11,027 nucleotides of DNA from Euperipatoides rowelli (taxonomy: Eukaryota; Onychophora; Udeonychophora; Euonychophora; Peripatopsidae), in the NCBI GenBank assembly GCA_003024985.2, contig PXIH01S0001261.1; one strand, written 5' to 3'. Of the stretch, positions 1-6,970 are shown one piece after another. The translations under genes were made by a program, and so were the position numbers. Numbering within the stretch: the stretch's first letter is position 1; each line of letters begins with the position of its first letter. The notes below the pieces were generated by a model, which saw nothing but the letters and a program-made list of their open reading frames with translations, did no database searches and was not told where the DNA came from.

Positions 1-575
1 AATGCAAATCTACACTTAAAATACAAAAATAATTAAAAAATACTTAGCTAAAACATCGGACCACAAAAAACACGTGTAGCTTCTTTCTAATCTTCTTTTT
101 AATCTATTTTTTTTTTTTTAATTTTGTGGATTCAATTGAAAGTATAATTTTATGTTATTCATAACCTATTCATGATAGTGAAAATTTATAATTTTCTAGG
201 GAAAAATATTTTCATTTATGTTGATGGAAAATTTTTTTAAGTTCAATCTTGTAAATTATATTTTTGCAAATTCTTTTTAATCCCGTATGTTTAAAACTTG
301 AAACATGAGAATTTAAGAAATTTGAAAAATGATTTATTTTATAAGTTAAAGTTTAAAAGAAAAATAGTCGATATATTCAATGTAATACCTGTTTAATATT
401 GTTTTTTAGCAATAATTATTGATTTTAATGTTCCCATTCTAATAATTTTTTATAATTTTTGCTGATCAATAAAATGTATTTTTTTAAAAAAAAAAATGAA
501 AATGTAATGAGTGCACTAAAAGATGGTTCAAGAAGTAAAAAAATACATAATTTGTGAAAAGTCAAAAATACTTAC
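1..575 (-). other. Probable intron downstream of the WDR62-like exon (partial)
   Basis: This is AT-rich DNA with many poly-A and poly-T runs (for example around 110-120 and 478-494). It starts on the minus strand with the donor GTAAGT at 575-570 and runs to the window edge without a recognisable acceptor plus WD40-like coding segment. The next exon should encode the rest of the second WD40 blade, and no such sequence is seen here. Confidence 0.6.
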
Positions 576-668
576 AACACAGTTGATGCCAAATTTATGT
601 CCAAGAAACTCGGCTACTTGAACGTGTTCCTCCGTATCCCATATCCGAAGTGCTGGTAGATGGCCACA
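576..668 (-). CDS. WDR62: Internal exon of a WDR62/MAPKBP1-family WD40 protein
   Basis: This is one 31-codon internal exon read on the minus strand, phase 0 at both ends. It is preceded by an acceptor ending CTATAG (AG at 670-669) behind a short pyrimidine stretch and followed by a consensus donor GTAAGT (575-570). The peptide starts [11 protein letters not shown] and ends [14 protein letters not shown] (residues 8-11) is a typical end of one WD40 blade, and GHK (23-25) opens the next. Compared from memory, the pattern GH-PA-RIWD-EE--QVAE-LGHK-G--CV matches the N-terminal propeller of animal WDR62 and its paralogue MAPKBP1, somewhat closer to WDR62. Invertebrates usually have one gene ancestral to both, so the paralogue cannot be chosen. 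Known members scaffold JNK-pathway kinases, and WDR62 acts at spindle poles. The frame is uninterrupted. The neighbouring exons, for the sequence before CGH and the segment after NCV, were searched for by eye and not found, so this is a small part of the gene. Confidence 0.85.
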
Positions 669-1030
669 CTATAGACAAAGATATATATTTTTTAATTTTA
701 TTCAATTTAAAAACAGTAATATACTGTACATACGGGACACTTGGTCAAAAATATGAGATGGGAGTACAAAGTAAAAACAAAAAAATTTTTTTTAAACAGC
801 AAAACTTAAATACAATTTTCAAAACTGAACAATTCCCTTTAAATCAGTATACAACTATCATAAAGCTAATTTTGAATTATAATATTAAAAATTTCATCTC
901 AGAAAAAGAACATACAATGACTTATAAAAGTACAGATAAATACCTACTAAAATATTAAGGAAATATAAAACAAAATTATTAAAAAAATCAAATTAGAACA
1001 GCAAATATAAATAGACAAATACAGTACCAG
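669..1030. other. AT-rich non-coding DNA, probably upstream intron of the WDR62-like gene
   Basis: The segment is immediately upstream of the acceptor of the minus-strand exon and has no recognised coding or repeat content. A plus-strand open frame at 650-958 overlaps the exon on the opposite strand. It is composed mainly of Lys, Asn, Ile and Phe, as expected from AT-rich DNA, so it is not treated as a gene. If no exon was missed, the upstream intron exceeds 10 kb. Confidence 0.5.
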
Positions 1031-1033
1031 TAC

Positions 1034-1190
1034 TCTATCCATCTATCATGTTCATCCATCCAGCTACAATATCTAATCTATTAAGCATTCCAAAAATCCT
1101 CTATCTTTTTATCCCTCTATCCACTTATCAATCTAATTATTCATCCATCTAACCATCCGTAGCTTTTATCTATGCATTTATTTATCAATT
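1034..1190. repeat. Decayed ATCC/ATCT tetranucleotide tract
   Basis: The stretch is dominated by interrupted ATCC, ATCT and TATC words (such as tccatcc, tctatcc and catccatc) on the plus strand. No long perfect run remains, which fits an old, degenerate microsatellite. It is followed by TA/TGTAC-rich sequence up to about 1290. Confidence 0.55.
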
Positions 1191-1618
1191 ACTGTATATG
1201 CTGTACAGTATATAAAACAATACTACATAACAAATATAATATATTGTATGTACAATACATGTACACTACAGTATATATAAACTTATAAAATATACGGGGA
1301 AACATATTACCTTCCCCAGTTTTTTAATTATGGTTGCTGTTTTTTTTTTTTAGTATCAGCAGAGCTTACATCAATTCAATTTATATCTAGATATACGGTA
1401 ATAGAGTAGAAATGTCTGTATATTAGTAAGGTTTGATACTCCTCCTCAACCACTCATCCTAGAGCAATAATGTTTCATTTACATGAAAGCCCTGCTAAGC
1501 AGAACCGACACACTATTTTGGCCTCCCTACAACCTTCTCTGCTGTAGTGATGAATTTTTGGAAAATTTATGTCAACCCTGGGATGCAAGAGTTTATTCTA
1601 CACATTTCCATGACTGGG

Positions 1619-1745
1619 TGAAAAAGACCCATATACAATATTACAGTTGCTTTATTTTTATTTTGAAAAGTTACATGTATGGGATGAAAAAGAACTCAAA
1701 TACAATATTGTAGATGCTTCTATTTAACATTTGTGTAAATTTTTA
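1619..1745. repeat. Two-copy tandem duplication, 66-bp period
   Basis: TGAAAAAGA occurs at 1619 and again at 1685. Each copy is followed, at matching offsets, by ATACAATATT, then AG and TGCTT, then a T-rich stretch. The copies differ by scattered substitutions, so the duplication is not recent. It falls inside a plus-strand open frame (1483-1713) that resembles no family I know and is probably spurious. Confidence 0.65.
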
Positions 1746-1792
1746 TATATATTTATGGTAGTTCTTTACAAACATACAAACATATTTGACAT

Positions 1793-1822
1793 TTTACTCA
1801 CTCTTACCAAAGAGTGAGTAAA
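1793..1822. repeat. Perfect 13-bp inverted repeat with 4-nt loop
   Basis: TTTACTCACTCTT (1793-1805) and AAGAGTGAGTAAA (1810-1822) are exact reverse complements around the loop ACCA. The RNA or single-stranded DNA would fold into a strong hairpin. No flanking target duplication or mature-microRNA-like longer stem was seen, so its role is unknown. Confidence 0.85.
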
Positions 1823-1827
1823 CAGCT

Positions 1828-2063
1828 CGGGAAGAATTTTGCCTTCGGGAAGAAACTGAGGCATCCGATTAAAAAAAAAATATTGAATGCTTGATCAAAC
1901 ATAGCTTAAGCAATATTTGAATAGGTAGAATTGACTAAAATTTCTTAATATAATTTACCTAATTACCTAAATTATTTTAAATTATTATTCCTTTAATAAT
2001 GTTTAAAAAAAGTGAATGCAGCCATTCTCGTTACACGGGAAGAATCTTGCAGAAACTCGGGAC
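1828..2063. repeat. Pair of short direct repeats about 208 bp apart
   Basis: CGGGAAGAATTTTGC (1828-1842) and CGGGAAGAATCTTGC (2036-2050) match at 14 of 15 positions. Both are followed by AGAAACT, although an 8-base insertion containing another CGGGA separates the parts in the first copy. These are GC-richer islands in AT-rich DNA and probably fragments of one dispersed repeat. Confidence 0.5.
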
Positions 2064-2579
2064 CCCTGGGGCTCACATTTACAATCATTTTTTTTGTCAG
2101 ACACAGTCATAATTATGACGTCCCTCTTTTTTTTTTTTACCTGATCAAATACAGGTGCATTTTTTATTTCAATAGATTTTTATATGTCATCAAGAATAAA
2201 TTTATGTAAAGATGTAATTCATATAGTCTATGGCAATACTAAACATTGGCCCAACTGTTTCTAAGAAATAATCTTCTTATTTAGGTTTTTCCTTTTTCAT
2301 AGTTTTGATTTTCATACCTAAATAAAATAAATGAATTTAGAGCACTGACATCCATTATATTACTCCATACAACCATAGGAAATCTTTTCGTTTGATGTTT
2401 ATAGATGGAATTTGTTGAATTGTAAAAATGGATTTCTATTTTTTTGATTTTTTTTTTTTTTTTTTACTATTATCAACTGCATCATCTGTACGATAGGTGC
2501 TCAACAAAATAACTGACCTACTCTTTCTGGGAACATTTACTTACCATAGTCATGCAATCACAAAAAAAAAAAAATAAGT
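2064..2579. other. AT-rich non-coding DNA, nothing recognised
   Basis: The segment contains long poly-T runs (about 2127-2138 and 2449-2465) and an A-run at about 2562-2574, next to the left target duplication of hAT element 1. No coding segment or RNA gene is recognised on either strand. An isolated GTAAGT donor-like word lies on the minus strand at 2544-2539 without a usable acceptor. Confidence 0.5.
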
Positions 2580-2587
2580 ATGCACAG
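2580..2587. repeat. Left target-site duplication of hAT element 1
   Basis: ATCGACAG-like words were excluded; the base string read here is ATGCACAG, directly before the terminal CAGAGAG. It is repeated exactly at 2806-2813 directly after the right terminus. Confidence 0.92.
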
Positions 2588-2805
2588 CAGAGAGATGCAC
2601 GGGTACCCGACCCGATGGGGCCCGAAAAAACCCCGACCCGATCGGGTTCGGGTCCAAAAATTTTTTAGTCGGGTCGGGTTCATGTTTTTTAAAAACAATG
2701 TCGGGTCGGGTTCGAGTTTGAAAAAAATTTCTTAGTCGGGTCAGGTTAGAAAATGTTTTGTCGGGTTGGGTTTGGGTTAGAATTTTCAGCCCGTGCAGCT
2801 CTCTG
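2588..2805. mobile_element. Non-autonomous hAT-type DNA transposon (MITE), element 1
   Basis: The element is 218 bp with terminal inverted repeats CAGAGAGATGCACGGG (2588-2603) and, read in reverse from 2805, CAGAGAGCTGCACGGG, which match at 15 of 16 positions. It is flanked by identical 8-bp direct repeats ATGCACAG (2580-2587 and 2806-2813). TIRs starting with CA and 8-bp target duplications are diagnostic of the hAT superfamily. The interior has no transposase; it carries repeated CGGGTCGGG words, as CCCGACCCG near the left end and TCGGGT(C/T)(A/G)GG units to the right, at roughly 25-35 bp spacing, plus the 12-bp palindrome ACCCGATCGGGT (2636-2647). Such subterminal repeats often bind hAT transposase; that role is inferred here. 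The element is far richer in CpG than its surroundings. A minus-strand open frame crossing it (2550-2846) is a by-product. Confidence 0.93.
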
Positions 2806-2813
2806 ATGCACAG
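2806..2813. repeat. Right target-site duplication of hAT element 1
   Basis: This is an exact copy of the 8-bp ATGCACAG found at the left boundary, directly after the reverse-complement terminus ending CTCTCTG. Confidence 0.92.
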
Positions 2814-4003
2814 CCCTATCTTTATTTGCTTGCATCTCTTTGGCATGTCCCTTTTACTTTATTTTTTTCATAATTGTACCAACTGCTGTTATTCTGACAA
2901 TAAATGTTCAAATATCCGTATACTTGTAAAAAAACATTGTCAACAGTTAAATTGCAAGATGAATTTTCAATCGAATGTCAATTACTTTACAACATACTGT
3001 ATACACCATAATTTAGTTGAATATACCTGCACCAGGCTGTTTCCCAACATAAAAAAATCAATATATAGCATATCCTGTTTGAGCTTAATACATCAAAAAA
3101 AACATTAGACCATATTTTGTTATTGTTGACACACTAATACCAACATGAATAGACGTGAAAAAGATCCAGGTTATGAAAACTAGGGGTATCATTACATTAT
3201 GGTAAATATTTTTGTTATCGATGATTAATTTACAAAACTGCTCCCCAATGTTCCAAATGAATCTATTAAGGCATAACTAGAACGTCAAAAAGATATAAAT
3301 TTTATTTACATAATTATGATTGTTTGAAGTTAACAATGGGTCAAAAACACCCCAGCTATGAACCCTAGGATTAAAGGAGCTTCAAAGTTTGCTGGCCAAC
3401 TGTAAAGCAAACTCTAGATCTGGGTCATAGTTTTAAAAATTACAGTATGTGTAACCACTGGGTGACTTCTTTCAATAGTTTTCAATAATTCACATCAGTC
3501 GATTCACATTAATTAATTTTAAAAAACATTTGAATCTATTTTAAATTAGTTTTTATAAAAAAAAAAAAAAAAAAAGCCCTGCACAATTCAGAATTGATCA
3601 TAAATTTTTAAAAGTTAAATAATTTATAATTAAATATATATAATTGGATGAAAAAATAAGAAATAACTGCCAAAATGTATAGTGGCAATTTTATTAGGTC
3701 AGGCAGAACACCCCCACATGACATTTTCACAAACTTGATTCTTATATAAACCTTTATACATTTCAATGATATGATTTTGATTTCTCTCTCTAAACTTATA
3801 ATTATATTTAATAACTGGCCACTCACAAGTACTAATCATTTCAAAGTCACATACAAATGTAATTCAGTCGTGGACTTCACAAGGGAGACAATAATTCCAG
3901 GCAGCCTTAAATGGTTATGACTTTTGATAAATACATAATAATTAAGGAAATGTATGCAAAATAGCATACAGATTTATTGCCAGATGCTTATTAACATGCC
4001 AAG
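2814..4003. other. AT-rich non-coding DNA with a poly-A tract
   Basis: No gene is recognised. The open frames at 2758-3108 (plus) and 3608-3826 (minus) have no domain pattern, and the first begins inside hAT element 1. A run of about 20 A residues lies near 3557-3576. Two loosely similar stretches, near 3158-3190 and 3341-3376, share words like CAG-TATGAA and CTAGG and may be diverged pieces of one repeat. A motif at 3878-3898 (ACAAGGGAGACAATAATTCC region) vaguely recalls short repeats common in mollusc DNA; this is a memory-based hint only. Confidence 0.4.
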
Positions 4004-4019
4004 CACACACACACACACA
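4004..4019. repeat. (CA)8 microsatellite
   Basis: A pure dinucleotide run of CA, 16 bases long. Confidence 0.9.
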
Positions 4020-4337
4020 TGCCCATTCAGCAAATTAGAAGAAATATACTGTGGAATAACTACAAGAAATAAAAGTTTTATTTTTGTAGAAATACAAATT
4101 AGAGTATATAGAAATTATATAATATATAAGAAATAATTAGAGCAATCCAAATTAACATTTATTTGGGACAGGTTGCTGCCAGTAAACAATATTTATCAAA
4201 TAATTTTGATGGGTAAATAATTTAATATTTAACAACTGGACACCCCCTAAATTAAAAAATTCCAACAGCCAAAAAAAAAGTGTTTAAAAAAAAAAAGCTT
4301 ATCAAAAAATCGTTAGTAACCTAAATAAAGTGTTCCG

Positions 4338-4363
4338 AAAAAAAAAAAAAAAAAAAAAAAAAA
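4338..4363. repeat. Poly-A tract of about 26 bases
   Basis: This is an uninterrupted A run. It may be the tail of a retroposed copy or an expanded homopolymer. No SINE promoter boxes are recognised on its 5' side. Confidence 0.85.
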
Positions 4364-4399
4364 CCTAACCCTCCAAATAATTTTCTGGATATGCCACTG
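4364..4399 (-). mobile_element. Possible transposon terminus (fragment)
   Basis: Read on the minus strand this begins CAGTGGCATATCCAG (4399-4385) and continues into an A/T stretch and then GGAGGG. This resembles the CAGTGGCG-ATCCAG start, followed by a G-run, of DNA-transposon termini that I recall from many invertebrates. No partner terminus or target duplication was found, so it is at most a solo or decayed end. Confidence 0.3.
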
Positions 4400-4435
4400 C
4401 TTGTAATAGGTATTTTTTTTTTCTATTTAACACAT

Positions 4436-4450
4436 GGGGGGGGGGGGGGG
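4436..4450. repeat. Poly-G tract of 15 bases
   Basis: An uninterrupted G run, notable in DNA this AT-rich. It lies about 37 bases from the possible transposon terminus on its left. Confidence 0.9.
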
Positions 4451-4937
4451 AGGTAATTAACAGTTTAAAGTTTCAGTACATGTACAAAGGTGATCATATG
4501 AATTAAACCAAAACTCATTTGGTTATTGCATAAAATATGTAATAAAAAAAATAAAAACTTGTAATTCATATACAGTACCAAAAATTTTAAAATAAATTTG
4601 TAGCATTGGTGTTCTACAGTAGGGCTATATATTGTGGATTTATTACGTGCAATTAAATACTGTAAGTTACAGTACTATTATTTTCAATATGTACTCAAAA
4701 AATGGTACTCGGGTTTTTCTATTTGGCCCCTAGGTTCACAATCCTGGCTTCACTACTAGTAATATATTTTGTGAAAATATGCTAGTAATCCAGCACATTT
4801 TTAACCTAAACTTGCATGAGCCAGGAACAATAATTAGTGTGGGAGGATGTATGACCCCCACATTCGAATCAGGGCCCCATGATTGGAAATACTTGAACCA
4901 TTTTTGCTATGGGGACACTTGTTAGTTAAAATATTTG
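4451..4937. other. AT-rich non-coding DNA
   Basis: No gene is recognised. The stretch holds four TACTGTA/TACAGTA words (about 4570-4675). A GC-richer patch at 4840-4930 contains ATTCGAATC and TATGGGGACACTTG; the latter word recurs at about 5107. Confidence 0.4.
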
Positions 4938-5085
4938 ATAAGCTTTTTTTTTTGGTTGCATGGACGCTTTAATGACTTCTTGCTTGTCGGAATTAATAAG
5001 CTTTTTCTTTTTTTTTGGCATGGATGTTTTCGTTGACTTCTTGTATTTAATAACCTTTTTTTTTGGTTGTATGGACTATGGTTCC
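4938..5085. repeat. Three-copy imperfect tandem repeat, 54-58 bp period
   Basis: ATAA(G/C)C followed by a long T-run, then GG-TG-ATGGA and, in the first two copies, TGACTTCTTG, starts at about 4938, 4996 and 5050. The third copy is partial. A plus-strand open frame (4960-5280) spans it, and its Phe-rich N-terminal part is simply these T-runs. That frame shows no domain I recognise and is probably not a gene. Confidence 0.65.
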
Positions 5086-5499
5086 ATTGTTTACCTTTAC
5101 AAGCCTATGGGGACACTTGCCCAGTTCTATGGGGACCCCCCTTCCATCGACCCTAGTCATAGCTATGTGTTTCTTATGGAAGTTGTTCATGGGGGAGGGG
5201 GAGGCACCCCTGACCTTATGACTACAGCCCTTTGCAACCCCTCTTATGTCGGGAACATGGGTGGAGGAGAGAGGGTGTAACTATGAATCCAATGAAATGC
5301 TCAGATGTATGAAAAATTTAGAAGCTGATAAAGGAAATACCTGTACAAATGAAATTAGGTTGGAGTGATGAAAATGTAAGGACTGAGTAGTAAGGGGCTG
5401 GCCCAAAGCATGACCAATATGAAGAAAGCTACAAGCAAATGAAATGTGCTGTTTGGATACTTTATTATTAATCCCCATGGTTACAGTGGGGAACATGGA
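5086..5499. other. Unclassified non-coding DNA with a G-rich patch
   Basis: The part from 5086 to 5280 is richer in G and C than the rest, with GGGGG and CCCCCC words (GGGGACCCCCC near 5130, GGGGGAGGGGGAGG near 5192), and may be an old repeat. Short open frames on both strands lack recognisable features. Confidence 0.35.
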
Positions 5500-5560
5500 T
5501 TGCTTTGTTTCCCAATTATATAAAATAGTTTGTTTTGCATCCCAATTATATATAAAAGAG
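5500..5560. repeat. Two-copy tandem repeat, 30-bp period
   Basis: CCCAATTATA occurs at 5511 and 5541. Each is preceded by a TTTG(C/T)TTTG-like stretch and followed by TATAAAA. Confidence 0.75.
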
Positions 5561-5660
5561 TTTCAATAAAATATTTAATAAAACATAATTGGTAAAAAGG
5601 GGGAATTAAGATATAGTGGCAGCCTGGCAGGTGGCTTAAGATAAATAAAACATAACATTA

Positions 5661-5759
5661 GATATACTGTAGCCTTTATTGAAGCTGTCATGAAATATTA
5701 TAAAGATAAATATACAGTAGCTCTTGTTGAAGCTACAAACATAAAATATCTATGTGTTG
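5661..5759. repeat. Two-copy tandem repeat, 48-bp period
   Basis: TATACTGTAGC (5663) and TATACAGTAGC (5711) are each followed by TT(A/G)TTGAAGCT and then, after about 10 bases, an ATAAAATAT- or GAAATAT-like tail. The copies are clearly diverged. Confidence 0.7.
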
Positions 5760-5760
5760 T

Positions 5761-6290
5761 GGAGGTGTGTGTGTCCCTAGCCAAGGCTTTACAACTGACT
5801 AAAATACAAGCACACAGTGCTAACTTTAAGTAATGTATGTCTTGTGTATAAGACTGAGAGTGTCAGACTGTAATTGATTTGTGTTGTAATGTGTAGTGCA
5901 GAAGTATTGCAGAAAGACGTGATGTGTTGCATAATCAAGAGTCTTGACAGGTCTGTAATTAAATATTGTATAAGATATTTGATAAGCAGTACGGTCGTAC
6001 TGTATACTTATAGATATAGGGTATTGTGAATAGTAGGATGAAGATGTAAAAACTTGTAATGTCCTGTCAATCAGCATGATATGATGATGACAGGCACATT
6101 ACACAAAATAGGACAATGGAGAGGTAAAAGAATGGATATTTGGTTTTGATATGGTATTCTAGTGTAAATTTCTATGATATTAATGAATGGAATTTTACTG
6201 TGGCTGCCTTTAATAAAAAAACTATTTTTTTTTTAAAAAAAAAAGTAAGTTTAGGCTATTAAAATACAAAAGCAGCAAATAAGAATTTTT
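5761..6290. other. AT-rich non-coding DNA with one short palindrome
   Basis: No gene is recognised; the minus-strand open frame at 5826-6077 is Tyr/Ser/Thr-rich without a domain pattern. CAGTACG-GT-CGTACTG (5987-6002) is a perfect 7-bp inverted repeat with a two-base spacer. A T-run followed by an A-run lies at about 6225-6244. Confidence 0.45.
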
Positions 6291-6291
6291 T

Positions 6292-6327
6292 TTCCCCACA
6301 TTCAAAATAATTCTAGTGCCAGCCCTG
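6292..6327 (-). mobile_element. Possible hAT-type terminus (solo fragment)
   Basis: Read on the minus strand from 6327 this begins CAGGGCTGGCACTAGAATT, similar to the CAGGGC(C/T)GG---TAG start of many hAT elements. The opposite terminus and an 8-bp duplication of TGGATAGC or its left equivalent could not be found, so the element is incomplete or the likeness is chance. Confidence 0.35.
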
Positions 6328-6970
6328 TGGATAGCAACATCAAGATGTTGGTTATTAAAATCATTTTGACGATGAAAAAACAATGGCCGAATGTTAATAT
6401 TTTTCATTGTGGTATATTGGATAAGACCTTCACACTTACGACATGCACCTCACATATAAATAGTATGATGTCCACAAATCTGCAGCCTTATGAATTTTTT
6501 TATTATTTGTACAGATTTTAGTTTTAATGTTTAACTTTTGTTCTTATTATCATCTTAAAATGCCTATTTAAAAACTAATTTTAATATTGACTCCCTGTTA
6601 GTAGACAGAAAACAATAGTGTAATATTTTAAAAACTTGCCGATGAAAATGCAGCACCAATTAAAATAAAACAAACGTATACAATGCAAAAGTTTAATCGA
6701 AAATAATTATGTAAAATAATTATCATCAATATGAATATGATACTTAAAATACTTTCTATTTCATTTTAACACTATTGTCCAACTGCTGTACATATTGTGC
6801 TCATATAATAAATTACAATATGGGCATCAGAGCGATCAAATTTATAGCAGGTTTTTTTTCAGTCATACATTGGCTACATCTTAGCACTTTGTGAGGACAG
6901 AGAATTTTTTATTGAAAATGTAAATGAGGAGCACCTCAAAAACATAAACACAGTATATTGAACACAACAA
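6328..6970. other. AT-rich non-coding DNA, nothing recognised
   Basis: The open frame at 6327-6521 has no domain pattern. No RNA gene or clear repeat is seen before the minisatellite begins. Confidence 0.45.

Noticed and set aside
650-958. Plus-strand open frame of 102 codons
   Set aside because: It overlaps the well-supported minus-strand exon, its composition is that of AT-rich non-coding DNA, and it has no domain pattern.
1305-1345. Minus-strand ACTGGGGAAG next to GGTAAT as a possible preceding exon (TGE before CGH)
   Set aside because: Reading it in the frame needed gives a stop a few codons upstream and no match to the expected WD40 blade sequence.
1483-1713. Plus-strand open frame of 76 codons, Trp/Cys/His-containing
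   Set aside because: It resembles no family I know, and its second half lies in a 66-bp tandem duplication. Kept only as unclassified sequence.
2539-2560. Consensus GTAAGT donor on the minus strand with GATTGCATGACTATG before it
   Set aside because: There is no AG acceptor between it and the A/T homopolymer and hAT element upstream, and the peptide does not fit the WD40 protein.
4840-4890. tRNA or SINE box B candidate (ATTCGAATC)
   Set aside because: The flanking bases cannot form a T-arm stem of more than about three pairs, and no box A is seen at the right distance.
4960-5280. Plus-strand open frame of 106 codons with Phe runs and a Gly run
   Set aside because: The Phe runs are the T-tracts of the tandem repeat and the Gly run comes from a G-rich patch; no domain is seen.
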